Positions 42,729 to 51,984 of a DNA stretch of 64,000 nucleotides are shown here, in pieces. The notes under the pieces are model-generated. The model made no database searches and was not told the origin of the DNA. It was given only the letters and a program-made list of their open reading frames with translations. Each line of letters begins with the position of its first letter. Position 1 is the stretch's first letter. Made by a program: the position numbers and the translations under genes. Source of the stretch: MED-G105 sp039814575 (GTDB taxonomy: Bacteria > Pseudomonadota > Alphaproteobacteria > Caulobacterales > Parvularculaceae); assembly GCA_039814575.1 (NCBI GenBank), contig JBCCAY010000004.1:1-64000 (forward strand), read 5' to 3'.

Positions 42729-44685
42729 ATGAGGTTGGCGATCCTACTCTATATCGGTTTCTCCCTCATCAGCATCGCTATGGCGCAACCGAACGCCGCC
42801 GCCGCAACAACGGATCCAATTGAAACGCCAGCAACAATTGAGATCGCACCATCGACGCGCACGCTTCCGGGATTGGAAGCCTTTTTCGACGGCGCCGTCG
42901 GCGCGCTGCTCAAGGCGAACGACGTACCTGGGGTAACGATTTCCGTCGTTTATGACGGCGAGATCGCCTTCGTGAAAGGCTATGGATACGCCGACGTCGC
43001 GCGCGTGAAGCCCGTCAGCGGTGATACGACGCTCTTCCGAGCAGCGTCGATTTCTAAAACCTTCACCTGGACGGCGGTAATGCAGCTCGTCGAGCAAGGT
43101 AAACTTGATCTCGATACCGATGTTAATGAATACCTCACGCAATTCCAAATTCCAGAGACGTACAGCAAGCCAGTCACCCTCCGACATATCTTAAGCCATA
43201 CCGCCGGATTTGAGGACGGCATGATCGGCTATTTCTTTAGACGACGGGAAAAAGACCTGCTTTCCCTGCCCGTCGCTTTAGAACGCTTCATGCCCGCGCG
43301 CGTTAGAGCGCCCGGAACATATTACGCTTATTCGAATTGGGCCACATCGCTGGCGGGGCTTGTTATCGCCAACCAGTCGGGTGTCGATTTCGATCAGTAT
43401 ATGGAAGAAAATATCTTCGAACCGCTCAGCATGAGCCATTCCACCTTTCGCGAGCCCGTTCCAGCAGCCATTGCGGATGGACAGTCAGCGAACTTTCAAC
43501 GCGAACAAGGCGATTATGTCGACGATGGCTTTGAGTATATCCACGATTTCGGCCCGGCCCCGGCATTTCGACGACCGCACAAGACATGGCGAAATTCATG
43601 CTGGCGCACCTCGATGACGGCGCCTATGGCGGCGGGCGTATCCTAACGCCGGAAACAACACGGCGCATGCGCGCGCCGCTGTACCGCACTCATGACGGTC
43701 TCTCCGCAATATTACATGGCTTTCGAGAAGAAGAAAAAAATGGCCGGTTCGGCTATGGCCATCGCGGTTCCACGACCTATTTCAAGTCCGATATGGTGCT
43801 TTTACCAGAGGAAGGCGTCGGCCTATTCGCGTCGACGAACTCGGGTGACGGCTTTTCAGTCGTCAACCCTTTGTTTAAAGCGTTTTTCGATCAGTACTTT
43901 CCAAGTGCCAACAGCAATGCGCATCCTGCACCTGAAAACCCTAAAACTCCCGGCGGCGCCGATGCTAGTTCGCTGAGCCGCTATACCGGCGCTTACCGGT
44001 CGACCCGTCGCTCATACACAAAATGGGAAAAGCCATCGTCGTATTTAGCGGCGATACAGTAGTAAGCGTGGCCCCGCGCGGTGGATTGCTCATTACCTGG
44101 CCGGGTTCAACGCCACAACGTTTCGTAGAGAAATCGGACGGCGTGTTTCAAACTGTCGACGACAATGATGGCCTAAAAATAGCCTTCGGCGTCGATAAAA
44201 AAAACACGATCACGCACCTGTTTACGGGGCGTTCAGTAAACGAAAAACTTAAGTTCTTTGAACGCGCGCAAACGCATCAGGCGATCCTCGGCGCCGGCCT
44301 CGTAGCGATGATTAGCCTTATCGCCGGAACACTTTGGGGCTTTCCGAAATGGTTGCAAATGGGGGGCGGCGAAAAATCAGCGCGCGCTGCGTTGTTTTTT
44401 GCGTCAGTTCTCAATGTCGCTTTTTTCGCGATGTTTGCATCGGCGATTCCAAGCAACGAAAAGGAATTGGTTTTCACCGGAATACCCAACCTTCCAGTAT
44501 TATTGACCATGCCAGTGATTGGCGCCGCGCTCGCAGTGTTCGCAGCCGTCATGGCGGCGCCAGCATGGTTGAACGGGTATTGGTCACTGTTCGGCAGAGT
44601 ACGCTACACCGCTTTCGTCGCATTACTGCCGATCTTCGCGTGGAGCTTGAACGATCTGCACCTGTTTGGGCCTTGGTACGTTTAA
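42729..44685 (+). pseudogene. beta-lactamase-fold serine hydrolase with C-terminal membrane domain, two frameshifts
   Basis: Three overlapping frames together encode one protein of about 652 aa. Frame 1 (42729 to about 43560) has a signal peptide ending in SIAMAQ, the serine motif SISK, HTAGFED and the YSN motif in YYAYSNW, as in class C beta-lactamase/esterase-type exported enzymes. After the C-run at 43558-43561 the sequence continues in another frame (GISTTAQDMAKFMLAHLDDG). After the A-run at 44020-44023 it continues in a third frame (MGKAIVVFSGDTVV), followed by about four membrane helices to 44685. Each shift is repaired by adding one base to the homopolymer. Either the gene is decayed or two sequencing deletions remain. 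Confidence 0.8.
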
Positions 44686-44731
44686 AGGTCAGCGCGGCTT
44701 CGCCAGCCTCGCTCGGGGTCGGCGAAGCGCC

Positions 44732-46045
44732 TTACGGCCGAACGGCGAAATCGCTGCGCACAAGGTTCCGATAGGTGGTGAGTTCCCGCACGCCCACCGG
44801 ACCGCGCGCGTGCAACTTGCCCGTCGCGATGCCGATCTCCGCGCCGAGGCCGAACTCGCCGCCGTCTGCAAACTGGGTGGAGGCGTTGTGCATCACGATG
44901 GCGCTGTCGACATCAGCGAGAAACCGCTCCGCGGCTGCCTCGTCTTCCGCGACAATGGCGTCCGTATGGCCGGACCCATATTGAGCGATATGGGCCGTGG
45001 CGCCGTCAACGCCGTCGACAAGGCCGACTGTCAAGATCGCGTCGAGATATTCCGTTCCCCAATCGCCTTCCGAAGCGTCGGCGACGTTGGCGTCAATCGC
45101 CTGCACCCCTGCATCGCCGCGCAATTCACATCCCTTTTCACGCAAAGCGGCGAGGATCGGGGGCGCGGTTTCCGCTGCGGTCGCTTTGTCAAACAACAGA
45201 GTCTCCATGGCGCCGCAAATTCCCGTACGGCGCATTTTCGCGTTGACCGCAATCTCGCGCGCCTTCTCTGGATCGGCAGAGGCGTCCACATAGACATGGC
45301 AAACGCCGTCGAGATGGCTCAAGACCGGCACGCGCGCTTCAGTTTGCACCCGCGCTACAAGAGACTTGCCGCCACGCGGCACGACAAGGTCCACCGCGCC
45401 GTCGAGGCCAGACAACAATTCGCCGACCGCCGCACGATCGCTTGTTTCGACGATTTGAACAGCGTCTTCGGGCAGTCCAGCCGCGCATAAACCTTCGACA
45501 AACGCCGCATGCAGCGCCATCGCCGTTTTCAAACAATCCGATCCCCCACGGAGGATCGCCGCGCTGCCCGCTTTCAAGCAAATGGCGGCGGCGTCGACGG
45601 TGACGTTCGGCCGGCTCTCATAGATGATGCCGACAACGCCGATGGGCGCACGCACGCGCTCAATGCTGAGGCCGTTCGGCCGCTCCCACCCCTCGATCAC
45701 CTCGCCCACAGGGTCGTTTTGGGCGGCGATATCGCGCAAGGCCTGGCAAATGCCGTCGATGCGCGCTTCATTCAACAACATCCGGTCAAGGAACGACTTG
45801 GCGAGACCGTTCGCTTCGCCAGCGCGCATCTCCTCAGTGTTCACGTCCAGAATGCCCGCGCGCCCCGCGTCAATCGCCTCCGCGGCTTTCAACAGGGCTT
45901 CATCTTTTTGCTCGGACGTTGCCCGCGCAACGATCGAGGCAGCGGCTTTCGCCCTCTCGCCAACGCCAGCGAGCAATCCCTCCTCGCTTATCGCCGCCTG
46001 CGTCATTTTCTGTTGTGTTGCGGATTGCCCCATTGCACCGTCCAT
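44732..46045 (-). CDS. proA: gamma-glutamyl phosphate reductase
   Basis: NADPH-dependent enzyme of proline synthesis, reducing glutamyl-5-phosphate to the semialdehyde. The aldehyde dehydrogenase fold shows the catalytic Cys in RRTGICGAMETLLFD, with APIGVVGIIYESRPNVTVDAA and LSHLDGVCHVYVD. The ATG at 46045 is preferred because AGGAG lies nine bases upstream (about 437 aa); the frame opens three codons earlier. It follows proB by some 36 bases on the same strand. It ends convergent to the broken beta-lactamase-like gene, with 46 bases between. Confidence 0.95.
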   Translation of the reverse strand: MDGAMGQSATQQKMTQAAISEEGLLAGVGERAKAAASIVARATSEQKDEALLKAAEAIDAGRAGILDVNTEEMRAGEANGLAKSFLDRMLLNEARIDGICQALRDIAAQNDPVGEVIEGWERPNGLSIERVRAPIGVVGIIYESRPNVTVDAAAICLKAGSAAILRGGSDCLKTAMALHAAFVEGLCAAGLPEDAVQIVETSDRAAVGELLSGLDGAVDLVVPRGGKSLVARVQTEARVPVLSHLDGVCHVYVDASADPEKAREIAVNAKMRRTGICGAMETLLFDKATAAETAPPILAALREKGCELRGDAGVQAIDANVADASEGDWGTEYLDAILTVGLVDGVDGATAHIAQYGSGHTDAIVAEDEAAAERFLADVDSAIVMHNASTQFADGGEFGLGAEIGIATGKLHARGPVGVRELTTYRNLVRSDFAVRP

Positions 46046-46081
46046 CACCGCCATCTCCTCACATTTCGCCGAAACCGACGC

Positions 46082-47218
46082 TTATTTGTTCAGCACCAAA
46101 TTATCACGGTCAATCGCCGCAGCGCGCCGTCGAACGCCCAATATCTCGCGCACCGCATCGGAGCGTTTGCCGGCGATGAGCCGCATATCCTGGACATCAT
46201 AGGCGCTAAGACCGCGCCCTAGAACGGCGTCGTCAGGGCCGACGACCTCAATGACGTCGCCGCGCTCAAAGACGCCGTCAACGCTTTTGACGCCAGCCGG
46301 TAGCAGGCTCGCCCCCTTTTCTAGCGCAGCGACAGCGCCGGCGTCCACGCCAAGGGAGCCGGCGGGCTTTTGCAGGTTACGTATCCACGTCTTTCGGGCC
46401 GCTTCCTTATCGGCGGCGGGAAGAAAAAGCGTCGATCGTCCGCCGTCCATCAGCGCTTTGATCGGTCGCTCACCGCGCCCTGGCGCGATGATGGTCGCGC
46501 ACCCCGATGCGCCGGCGATGCGGGCCGCAGCGATCTTGGTCACCATCCCGCCGGACCCGACTGAGGCGGTTTTGTTCGGCCCTTCAGCCATCGCCTCGAT
46601 GTCCGCCGTAATGCTCTCAACAACAGGAATATGGCGCGCGCGATCATCCGATTGCGGATTGCCGGAATAAAGACCGTCAATGTCGGACAGAATTAAAAGC
46701 GCATCCGCGGCGGCCAACTGCGCTGCGTGCGCCGCAAGCCGGTCATTATCGCCATAGCGGATTTCATTCGTCGCCACGGTATCGTTCTCATTAACGACCG
46801 GAATGACCCCGAGATCAAGAAGCGCGCCGATCGTCGCGCGCGCATTAACATAACGACGGCGATTCTCAGTGTCCGCAAGCGTCAAAAGGATTTGCGCCAC
46901 CGATAGCTCATAGCCGCCGAACGCCGCGCCCCATCCATTAATCAGTAGGGTTTGCCCCGCCGCGGAGGCCGCCTGACTTTGATCAAGACGCAATGTCCCT
47001 TTGAGGCCTAGTTGCTTGCGACCAAGGGCGACGGCGCCGGACGTGACGATGACGATTTCCGCGCCGCGCCCGCGTAAAGCGGCGACGTCGTCTGCGACGC
47101 TCGCCAACCATTGCGTATTCAACGACAGGTCATCGTTCACCAGAAGCGACGAGCCGACTTTTACGACAATGCGCCTAGCGGCGGAAAGGGCGTTTGCTGA
47201 CGTTCGTTCCTCGGTCAT
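46082..47218 (-). CDS. proB: glutamate 5-kinase
   Basis: Phosphorylates glutamate in the first step of proline synthesis. The amino-acid-kinase domain starts at RRIVVKVGSSLLVNDDLS and includes IVTSGAVALGRKQLG, NENDTVATNEIRYGDNDRLAAHAA and GSGGMVTKIAAARIA. A C-terminal PUA domain (about 280-370, with GLSAYDVQDMRLIAGKRS) is present. The ATG at 47218 (MTEERTSANA) is used, since the frame before it only offers a TTG. It is the first gene of the proB-proA pair. Confidence 0.95.
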   Translation of the reverse strand: MTEERTSANALSAARRIVVKVGSSLLVNDDLSLNTQWLASVADDVAALRGRGAEIVIVTSGAVALGRKQLGLKGTLRLDQSQAASAAGQTLLINGWGAAFGGYELSVAQILLTLADTENRRRYVNARATIGALLDLGVIPVVNENDTVATNEIRYGDNDRLAAHAAQLAAADALLILSDIDGLYSGNPQSDDRARHIPVVESITADIEAMAEGPNKTASVGSGGMVTKIAAARIAGASGCATIIAPGRGERPIKALMDGGRSTLFLPAADKEAARKTWIRNLQKPAGSLGVDAGAVAALEKGASLLPAGVKSVDGVFERGDVIEVVGPDDAVLGRGLSAYDVQDMRLIAGKRSDAVREILGVRRRAAAIDRDNLVLNK

Positions 47219-47359
47219 ATCCACGGACAAGCATGTTGGCGGGTTCAATTAAAGCGCGCCCGTCTTATCACCGTCTAAGCGGGTGACGTCAAATATCGCT
47301 TGAAATGGCGCACGGCGCGCCGTCACCGACAAACGCGCTCCTCTATAGGGAGGCGACCT

Positions 47360-49099
47360 TTACGCCGACCGGCCGCGTCCGCGTCGGTACGCGCCAAGAT
47401 CGCCAAGGACGCTTTCAACGGTAGGAACTCGCCCAGCGCCGCGACCGCGCGCAGCGATGACTTGGCCATTTTCCATTTGGATGCGAATGGCGTTCGCCTC
47501 ACCGCGCAGGCGCGATAAAAACGGGTCATCGTCGACTTGTTCATAGGCGACTTTGACCTTAACGCGCCCATCCGTTTGCGGACGAATACGCGTCACCTGG
47601 CGCCATGCGCCGCCCGCGGCGACGAGCGAGGCGCCTTTCTCCGCATCAAGCCCTTCGATCTCGAAGTCAATTTTGTTGAGCCCGACGCCATAGGCTTCAT
47701 AGGCGAGGATCGCCGCTTTCGCCCGCGCATCATCGCCGGAAAGGTCCGCGCTCGGATCTGCTTCTGCAAAGCCCGCGTCCTGAGCGGCTTTCAGCGCCAC
47801 CTCGAAAGCGGCGCCCTTTTGCAACTCCGACAGGATGAAGTTGACGGTGCCGTTCAGCACCGCGTCGATTGACGCCACAGCGCCGCGCGCGCCGGCGGAC
47901 GCGGCCGATTCCACCATGGGCGCGCCGCCGCCGACAGCCGCGCCATAGGCGAGGTGCGCGCCTTTATCTTTCGCCAACGCACGTGCGCCCGGCAAATCCT
48001 CCGCCACCGCCTGTTTGTTTGCGGAAATAACGCTGACGCCTTGTTCCAACGCGGCGCGCATCAGCTCAGCGCCGGCGGCGCCGCTAGACATAAGATCAAT
48101 AACAATGTCCGGCTTAGCCGCCAAAAACGCAGCTGGATCAGTCGTCAACAGCGACGCATCAAAAGCGCTGTTTCGGGGCTTATTCGGATTATGCACCAAT
48201 AAAGAGGCGATTTCATAATGGCCAGGATCAGCGAGCAAGCGGAGCGCCGCCCCCTCGCCGACAATACCGAGCCCCGCGACGCCGACGCGCACCGGGCGTT
48301 TGTCAGCGACCGGCTGCAACGGGCCGTCTTCATTCGATATGCGCACGCCGGAGGGCGCGCCAAGGGCCGTAATCTGCACGGTCAAATTGTTGTCGACGGC
48401 GTATTGCAGCGCCTTTTCTTGAACCAATGCATTGCCGTGGCGCGCCGCCGTCGCCGGGCTGATTTGATCATAAACGCGCGGGTCGGCGTCATCGCCTTCC
48501 GCGCGCACGCCGAGGCCTTCAAAGACGCCGGGGATGTTTTTAAAGAGCGTGGCGCTGTCCGAGCCAAGAGCGGACGCCACCATCATCGCCGAAAGATCTG
48601 ACCCGCCGCGTCCGAGCAAGACCGGCGCGCCGTCATCATCGATCGCCACATAACCCGGCGCGACGACGATATCATGGCTCTTCAGCGCCTCGAGCACAGC
48701 CTCCGGCGCATGACCGACCGGCTCAGCATTGTCGAAGGGGCCGCGCGCGCGCAATCCCAACTGCCTTGCGTCGAGCGGCGCAGCGTCAAGGCCGGTGCGA
48801 TCACACGCCACCGCCAACAAGGAGACGGCGCGCGCTTCGCCAACGCTAATCAAGCCAACGGCATGGCGCGATAAAAAGCCGGGCCCGAACAGCAGCGCCT
48901 CATCATAGAGACGGTCCGTCTCACCGGCGAAAGCGGAGACGATGGCGACGACTTTGCGGCCGGCGCGCACATGGCGGTACAGCTCTGTCACGACGGAGGG
49001 TAAGTCGTCCTTGCTCCGCAAGACGGATGAACCAAATTTCAGGACGACAGGCGCCTCGCTCGAAGGCGCGGCGTCTACAACCGCGTGGACCATGTTCAC
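47360..49099 (-). CDS. aspartokinase-homoserine dehydrogenase fusion without ACT domain
   Basis: The first 270 residues form an aspartate-kinase domain (VVLKFGSSVL, VVAIVSAFAGETDRL, LGRGGSDLSAMMVASAL, SATLFKNIPGVF). The rest, from RPVRVGVAGLGIVGEGA, is homoserine dehydrogenase with ISANKQAV, YGAAVGGGAPMVESA and VLNGTVNFILSEL. At 579 aa it is some 240 residues shorter than E. coli ThrA and leaves no room for the regulatory ACT domains. KFGSS replaces the usual KFGGTS, so kinase activity needs testing. It is third in the metX-metB operon. A hairpin GCCGCTCT/AGAGCGGC (49133-49157) lies in the gap after metB. The GTG at 49099 has AGAGG nearby; an ATG at 49093 is the alternative. Confidence 0.88.
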   Translation of the reverse strand: MNMVHAVVDAAPSSEAPVVLKFGSSVLRSKDDLPSVVTELYRHVRAGRKVVAIVSAFAGETDRLYDEALLFGPGFLSRHAVGLISVGEARAVSLLAVACDRTGLDAAPLDARQLGLRARGPFDNAEPVGHAPEAVLEALKSHDIVVAPGYVAIDDDGAPVLLGRGGSDLSAMMVASALGSDSATLFKNIPGVFEGLGVRAEGDDADPRVYDQISPATAARHGNALVQEKALQYAVDNNLTVQITALGAPSGVRISNEDGPLQPVADKRPVRVGVAGLGIVGEGAALRLLADPGHYEIASLLVHNPNKPRNSAFDASLLTTDPAAFLAAKPDIVIDLMSSGAAGAELMRAALEQGVSVISANKQAVAEDLPGARALAKDKGAHLAYGAAVGGGAPMVESAASAGARGAVASIDAVLNGTVNFILSELQKGAAFEVALKAAQDAGFAEADPSADLSGDDARAKAAILAYEAYGVGLNKIDFEIEGLDAEKGASLVAAGGAWRQVTRIRPQTDGRVKVKVAYEQVDDDPFLSRLRGEANAIRIQMENGQVIAARGRGAGRVPTVESVLGDLGAYRRGRGRSA

Positions 49100-49205
49100 T
49101 TATCCTCTGTACGCACCGCGCGCCTTCACGCCGCCGCTCTTTTTGTTCAAGAGCGGCTTTACGCGGTGAGCGTCAAACATTCAACGCCGACAGTTTAGTA
49201 AGATG

Positions 49206-50465
49206 CTAGACGGCCGCCAGTTTACGCTCAGCGAAATGCGATGCGTTCGCCGGTTCAGCCGCGATTTGAGCGTCGGAAGAGGAAACCTCAAGCGCTGCAT
49301 CGATGTCGGCCAGCAGATCGACCTCATGCTCCAAGCCAACGGAGAAGCGCACCAAGCGATCCGAAATGCCGGCCTCAGCACGCGCCTCCGGCGGCATCGC
49401 TGCATGGGTCATGAGCGCCGGGCAGCAAACCAAGCTTTCGAAGCCGCCAAGGGATTCCGCGATCGTGAAGAGATTCAGCGACCGCAAGAACGCTTTCGCG
49501 TCGACACCCTCGGCGAAATCAACGCTCAACATGGCGCCGAACCCTCTTTGTTGGCGCGCGGCGATCTCGTGTCCCGGATGGGATGCTAGTCCCGGATAGT
49601 AGACCCGCTCAACGCGCGGATCGGCGGCGAGCTTCTCAGCGACGGCGCCGGCGCTCGCTTGCTGGCGCTCAAGGCGCGCAAACAAGGTGCGCACGCCGCG
49701 CAAGGTCAAATAGCTGTCGAACGGGCTGCCCGTGACGCCGGTGCAGTTGGCCCACCAGGCGAGTTCTTCCGCAAGCGCCGGATCTTTCGCGATAGCCGCG
49801 CCGCCGACGACGTCGCTGTGGCCGTTGATATATTTCGTCGTCGAATGCACGACGATGTCGCAGCCGAGCGTCAATGGATTTTGCAATGCCGGCGACAAGA
49901 ACGTGTTGTCGGCCACCGTGATGGCGCCGACAGCTTTGGCCCGCGCGACGACGTCTTCAACATCCGTGATGCGTAAAAGCGGATTGCTCGGCGTCTCGAT
50001 ATAGACAAGCTTCGGATTGCGCGCGAAGGCGGCCGCCAAGGCTTCCGGGTCGGTCTGGTCGATAAACGCCAGTTCGAAATCACCGCGCGCAGCCCGGTGG
50101 CTTAAAAGACGATAAGTGCCGCCATAACAATCGTGCGGCGCAATGATAAGCTCGCCCGGCTTAACGAAGTTCGTGGGCAGATTAACCGCCGCCATGCCCG
50201 TCGCCGCGACAACGCCGCCGGCGCCGTCTTCAAGCTCAGCCAGCGTATCTTCTAATTGACGGCGCGTCGGGTTGCCGGAGCGGGCGTAATCGAAGGCCGG
50301 CTTCTCATCCACATCGTCCCACGCATAGGTCGCCGACAGAAAGAGCGGCGGCGCGACGGATCGGTTCGTATGCGCGGCGCCAACAGCGGCGCTCGCGCAA
50401 ATGGTTTGGCCGTTGCGAGCGCTATTTTGGACGTTAGCAGGCCGAAGATGCGTTTTTTTCGTCAT
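49206..50465 (-). CDS. metB: cystathionine gamma-synthase-type PLP enzyme
   Basis: A 419-aa member of the Cys/Met metabolism PLP family. The cofactor Lys is in HSTTKYINGHSDVVGG, and the substrate/phosphate regions AFDYARSGNPTRRQLE, ETPSNPLLRITDV and VADNTFLSPALQNPL are typical. Between metX and a homoserine dehydrogenase it would join acetylhomoserine with cysteine (MetB) or with sulfide (MetY/MetZ-type sulfhydrylase); sequence alone does not decide. Its ATG overlaps the metX stop by one base (TAATG). Confidence 0.88.
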   Translation of the reverse strand: MTKKTHLRPANVQNSARNGQTICASAAVGAAHTNRSVAPPLFLSATYAWDDVDEKPAFDYARSGNPTRRQLEDTLAELEDGAGGVVAATGMAAVNLPTNFVKPGELIIAPHDCYGGTYRLLSHRAARGDFELAFIDQTDPEALAAAFARNPKLVYIETPSNPLLRITDVEDVVARAKAVGAITVADNTFLSPALQNPLTLGCDIVVHSTTKYINGHSDVVGGAAIAKDPALAEELAWWANCTGVTGSPFDSYLTLRGVRTLFARLERQQASAGAVAEKLAADPRVERVYYPGLASHPGHEIAARQQRGFGAMLSVDFAEGVDAKAFLRSLNLFTIAESLGGFESLVCCPALMTHAAMPPEARAEAGISDRLVRFSVGLEHEVDLLADIDAALEVSSSDAQIAAEPANASHFAERKLAAV

Positions 50466-51550
50466 TAGACCGTACCCTCAAGAAAGGTGGACAAAGCAGG
50501 ATTGATAAGGCTCGCCTCTTTCAAAAAGGCGTCATGGCCGTAGCGCGAATGCAAAGTTCTGAATTCCGCTGCCGGGCCGATCGCTTTCGCCAAGGCTTTG
50601 GCGTCTTCAAAAGCGATCAGTTGATCTTCAGGCGACGCGATGATCAGCGTCGGCTTATCGAGGCGCGCGCCGTCAAAGTCATGGGCGTCGATCGCCGCCG
50701 ACAATGTCTGATAGCGCGCCGCACCCATAACGCCGGCGAACTTCGCGCCGTGGTGATCGAGATAGCTTTCGACCGCGCCCGGCTCGACGAAGCGCTCATT
50801 GAACTCCTCCGGCGTGCGATAGGTGGTCATGGCGAGTTCGCGGGCGATGGCGATCGCCTCTTGCTCTTGGCCGGTTTCAAGGCCGAGCGAAATAATCCGT
50901 CTTTGGGTGCGCCGCCACGCACGCCCCACCGGCGTCGGGCGATGGGAGGCGCACAAAAGAGCGATCCGCTCAACGAATTCAGGATACGCCGCCGCAAGCT
51001 CTAGCCCCACCATGCCGCCAAACGAACCGCCGACGATCGCATGCAGACGTTCAATGCCGGACTGCGTCAGCGCATGGTGAAAGAGTTCGGCATAATCAAT
51101 CGGGTGCAGATCGATCGCCTTGGTCGGCGCCTGCGGGAAGAAATCGGCGCTGACGACCCGAAAACGGCTGGTGTCGACGCCGCGTCCGGGGCCGACGACT
51201 TCGCGCCACCATCCGGGCTCAACCTGATCAAGGGAGGCGTCAAACGCCGCGCGGGTTGCAGAAATACCGCCAAGAACAAAAACGACCGGACCGTCTTTGG
51301 GGCCGGCGGCGCGCAACTGGATGCCGGCGGCGCGATCTTGCGCCTCTAAAGTGTCGCCGCTGCGCGCGGTCCAACCATCGGGGAACGGAACGCTCCAGTC
51401 TTCAGCAGCGGCAGCGCCGGCGGAGTCATAAGACGGTCGACGGCGCTCCACCGGGACGCCGGCAGACACCGCCAAATAAGGTCCGCTCAGGCGATCGGCC
51501 GCTTCGCTTACAGCGTTTTCAGCACTATGATCATCAAATGCACGCGTCAT
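50465..51550 (-). CDS. metX: homoserine O-acyltransferase (MetX)
   Basis: Activates homoserine for methionine synthesis. The alpha/beta-hydrolase fold has the nucleophile elbow IVGGSFGGMVGLELA, the Asp in ASPEDQLIAFED and the His in RYGHDAFL. The ATG at 51550 (MTRAFDDHS) is preceded by GGAG at six bases and gives 361 aa; the open frame to 51700 runs back into the riboswitch and is not coding. Whether the acyl donor is acetyl- or succinyl-CoA cannot be read with certainty. It heads the operon metX-metB-AK/HSD. Confidence 0.95.
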   Translation of the reverse strand: MTRAFDDHSAENAVSEAADRLSGPYLAVSAGVPVERRRPSYDSAGAAAAEDWSVPFPDGWTARSGDTLEAQDRAAGIQLRAAGPKDGPVVFVLGGISATRAAFDASLDQVEPGWWREVVGPGRGVDTSRFRVVSADFFPQAPTKAIDLHPIDYAELFHHALTQSGIERLHAIVGGSFGGMVGLELAAAYPEFVERIALLCASHRPTPVGRAWRRTQRRIISLGLETGQEQEAIAIARELAMTTYRTPEEFNERFVEPGAVESYLDHHGAKFAGVMGAARYQTLSAAIDAHDFDGARLDKPTLIIASPEDQLIAFEDAKALAKAIGPAAEFRTLHSRYGHDAFLKEASLINPALSTFLEGTV

Positions 51551-51663
51551 CGTCCGCTCCGTTAGAGCGCCGAATGAATGCCTGCCGATGTAAGACGATT
51601 TGGTGAGAAAGCGCGTGTAAGATACATTACACTTGTGGCGACTAAACGCTTCGCCGATCCGCT

Positions 51664-51724
51664 TCCTTCGCTTTAGCTTCGTCTTATAAAGCGCCGGCAA
51701 GCTGAAGGTTCAAATCGGCGCGTT
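51664..51724 (-). promoter_or_regulatory. SAM-II riboswitch
   Basis: On the minus strand the conserved elements occur in order: P1 5' arm GCGCCG (51721-51716), GATTTGAACC, then CTTGC, the P1 3' arm CGGCGC (51696-51691), a linker TTTATAAGACGAA and the pseudoknot strand GCTAAAGC (51678-51671). This matches the metA-motif consensus found upstream of methionine genes in alphaproteobacteria. SAM binding should hide translation signals of metX, though here the metX start is about 115 bases further on. Confidence 0.92.
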
Positions 51725-51731
51725 GGAAAGG

Positions 51732-51761
51732 CTTATAGGAGCAGGCGTCCGTGCTTGTCAA
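51732..51761 (-). promoter_or_regulatory. sigma-70-type promoter of the met operon
   Basis: TTGACA (51761-51756) and TATAAG (51737-51732) are 18 bases apart on the minus strand. A start site about seven bases later would fall at the very first base of the SAM-II riboswitch, which strongly supports both assignments. The remaining bases to the glycosyltransferase stop at 51985 show no gene. Confidence 0.8.
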
Positions 51762-51984
51762 TCAAAATTAACAAGAATGCCTCTATCAGCGGAAAACCCT
51801 AAAAAAACAAACCCTTGGCAACTCTAAGAGTATCCAAACGAGCCTATCGCATTAAGACGGCGTTCACGATAAGCGCATGGCATATAAGACGTTGCATCGT
51901 TCCTGACTGATACAGGCGCGGGTAAGTCCTAGAAAAACAAGGCCGGCCTCGAGGGCGATCGACGGACGTCAATGCAGCTTGCTA

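Noticed and set aside
49133..49157. Hairpin between metB and the AK-HSD gene as a terminator
   Set aside because: The stem is good but no U-tract follows on the minus strand; more likely a processing or stability element.
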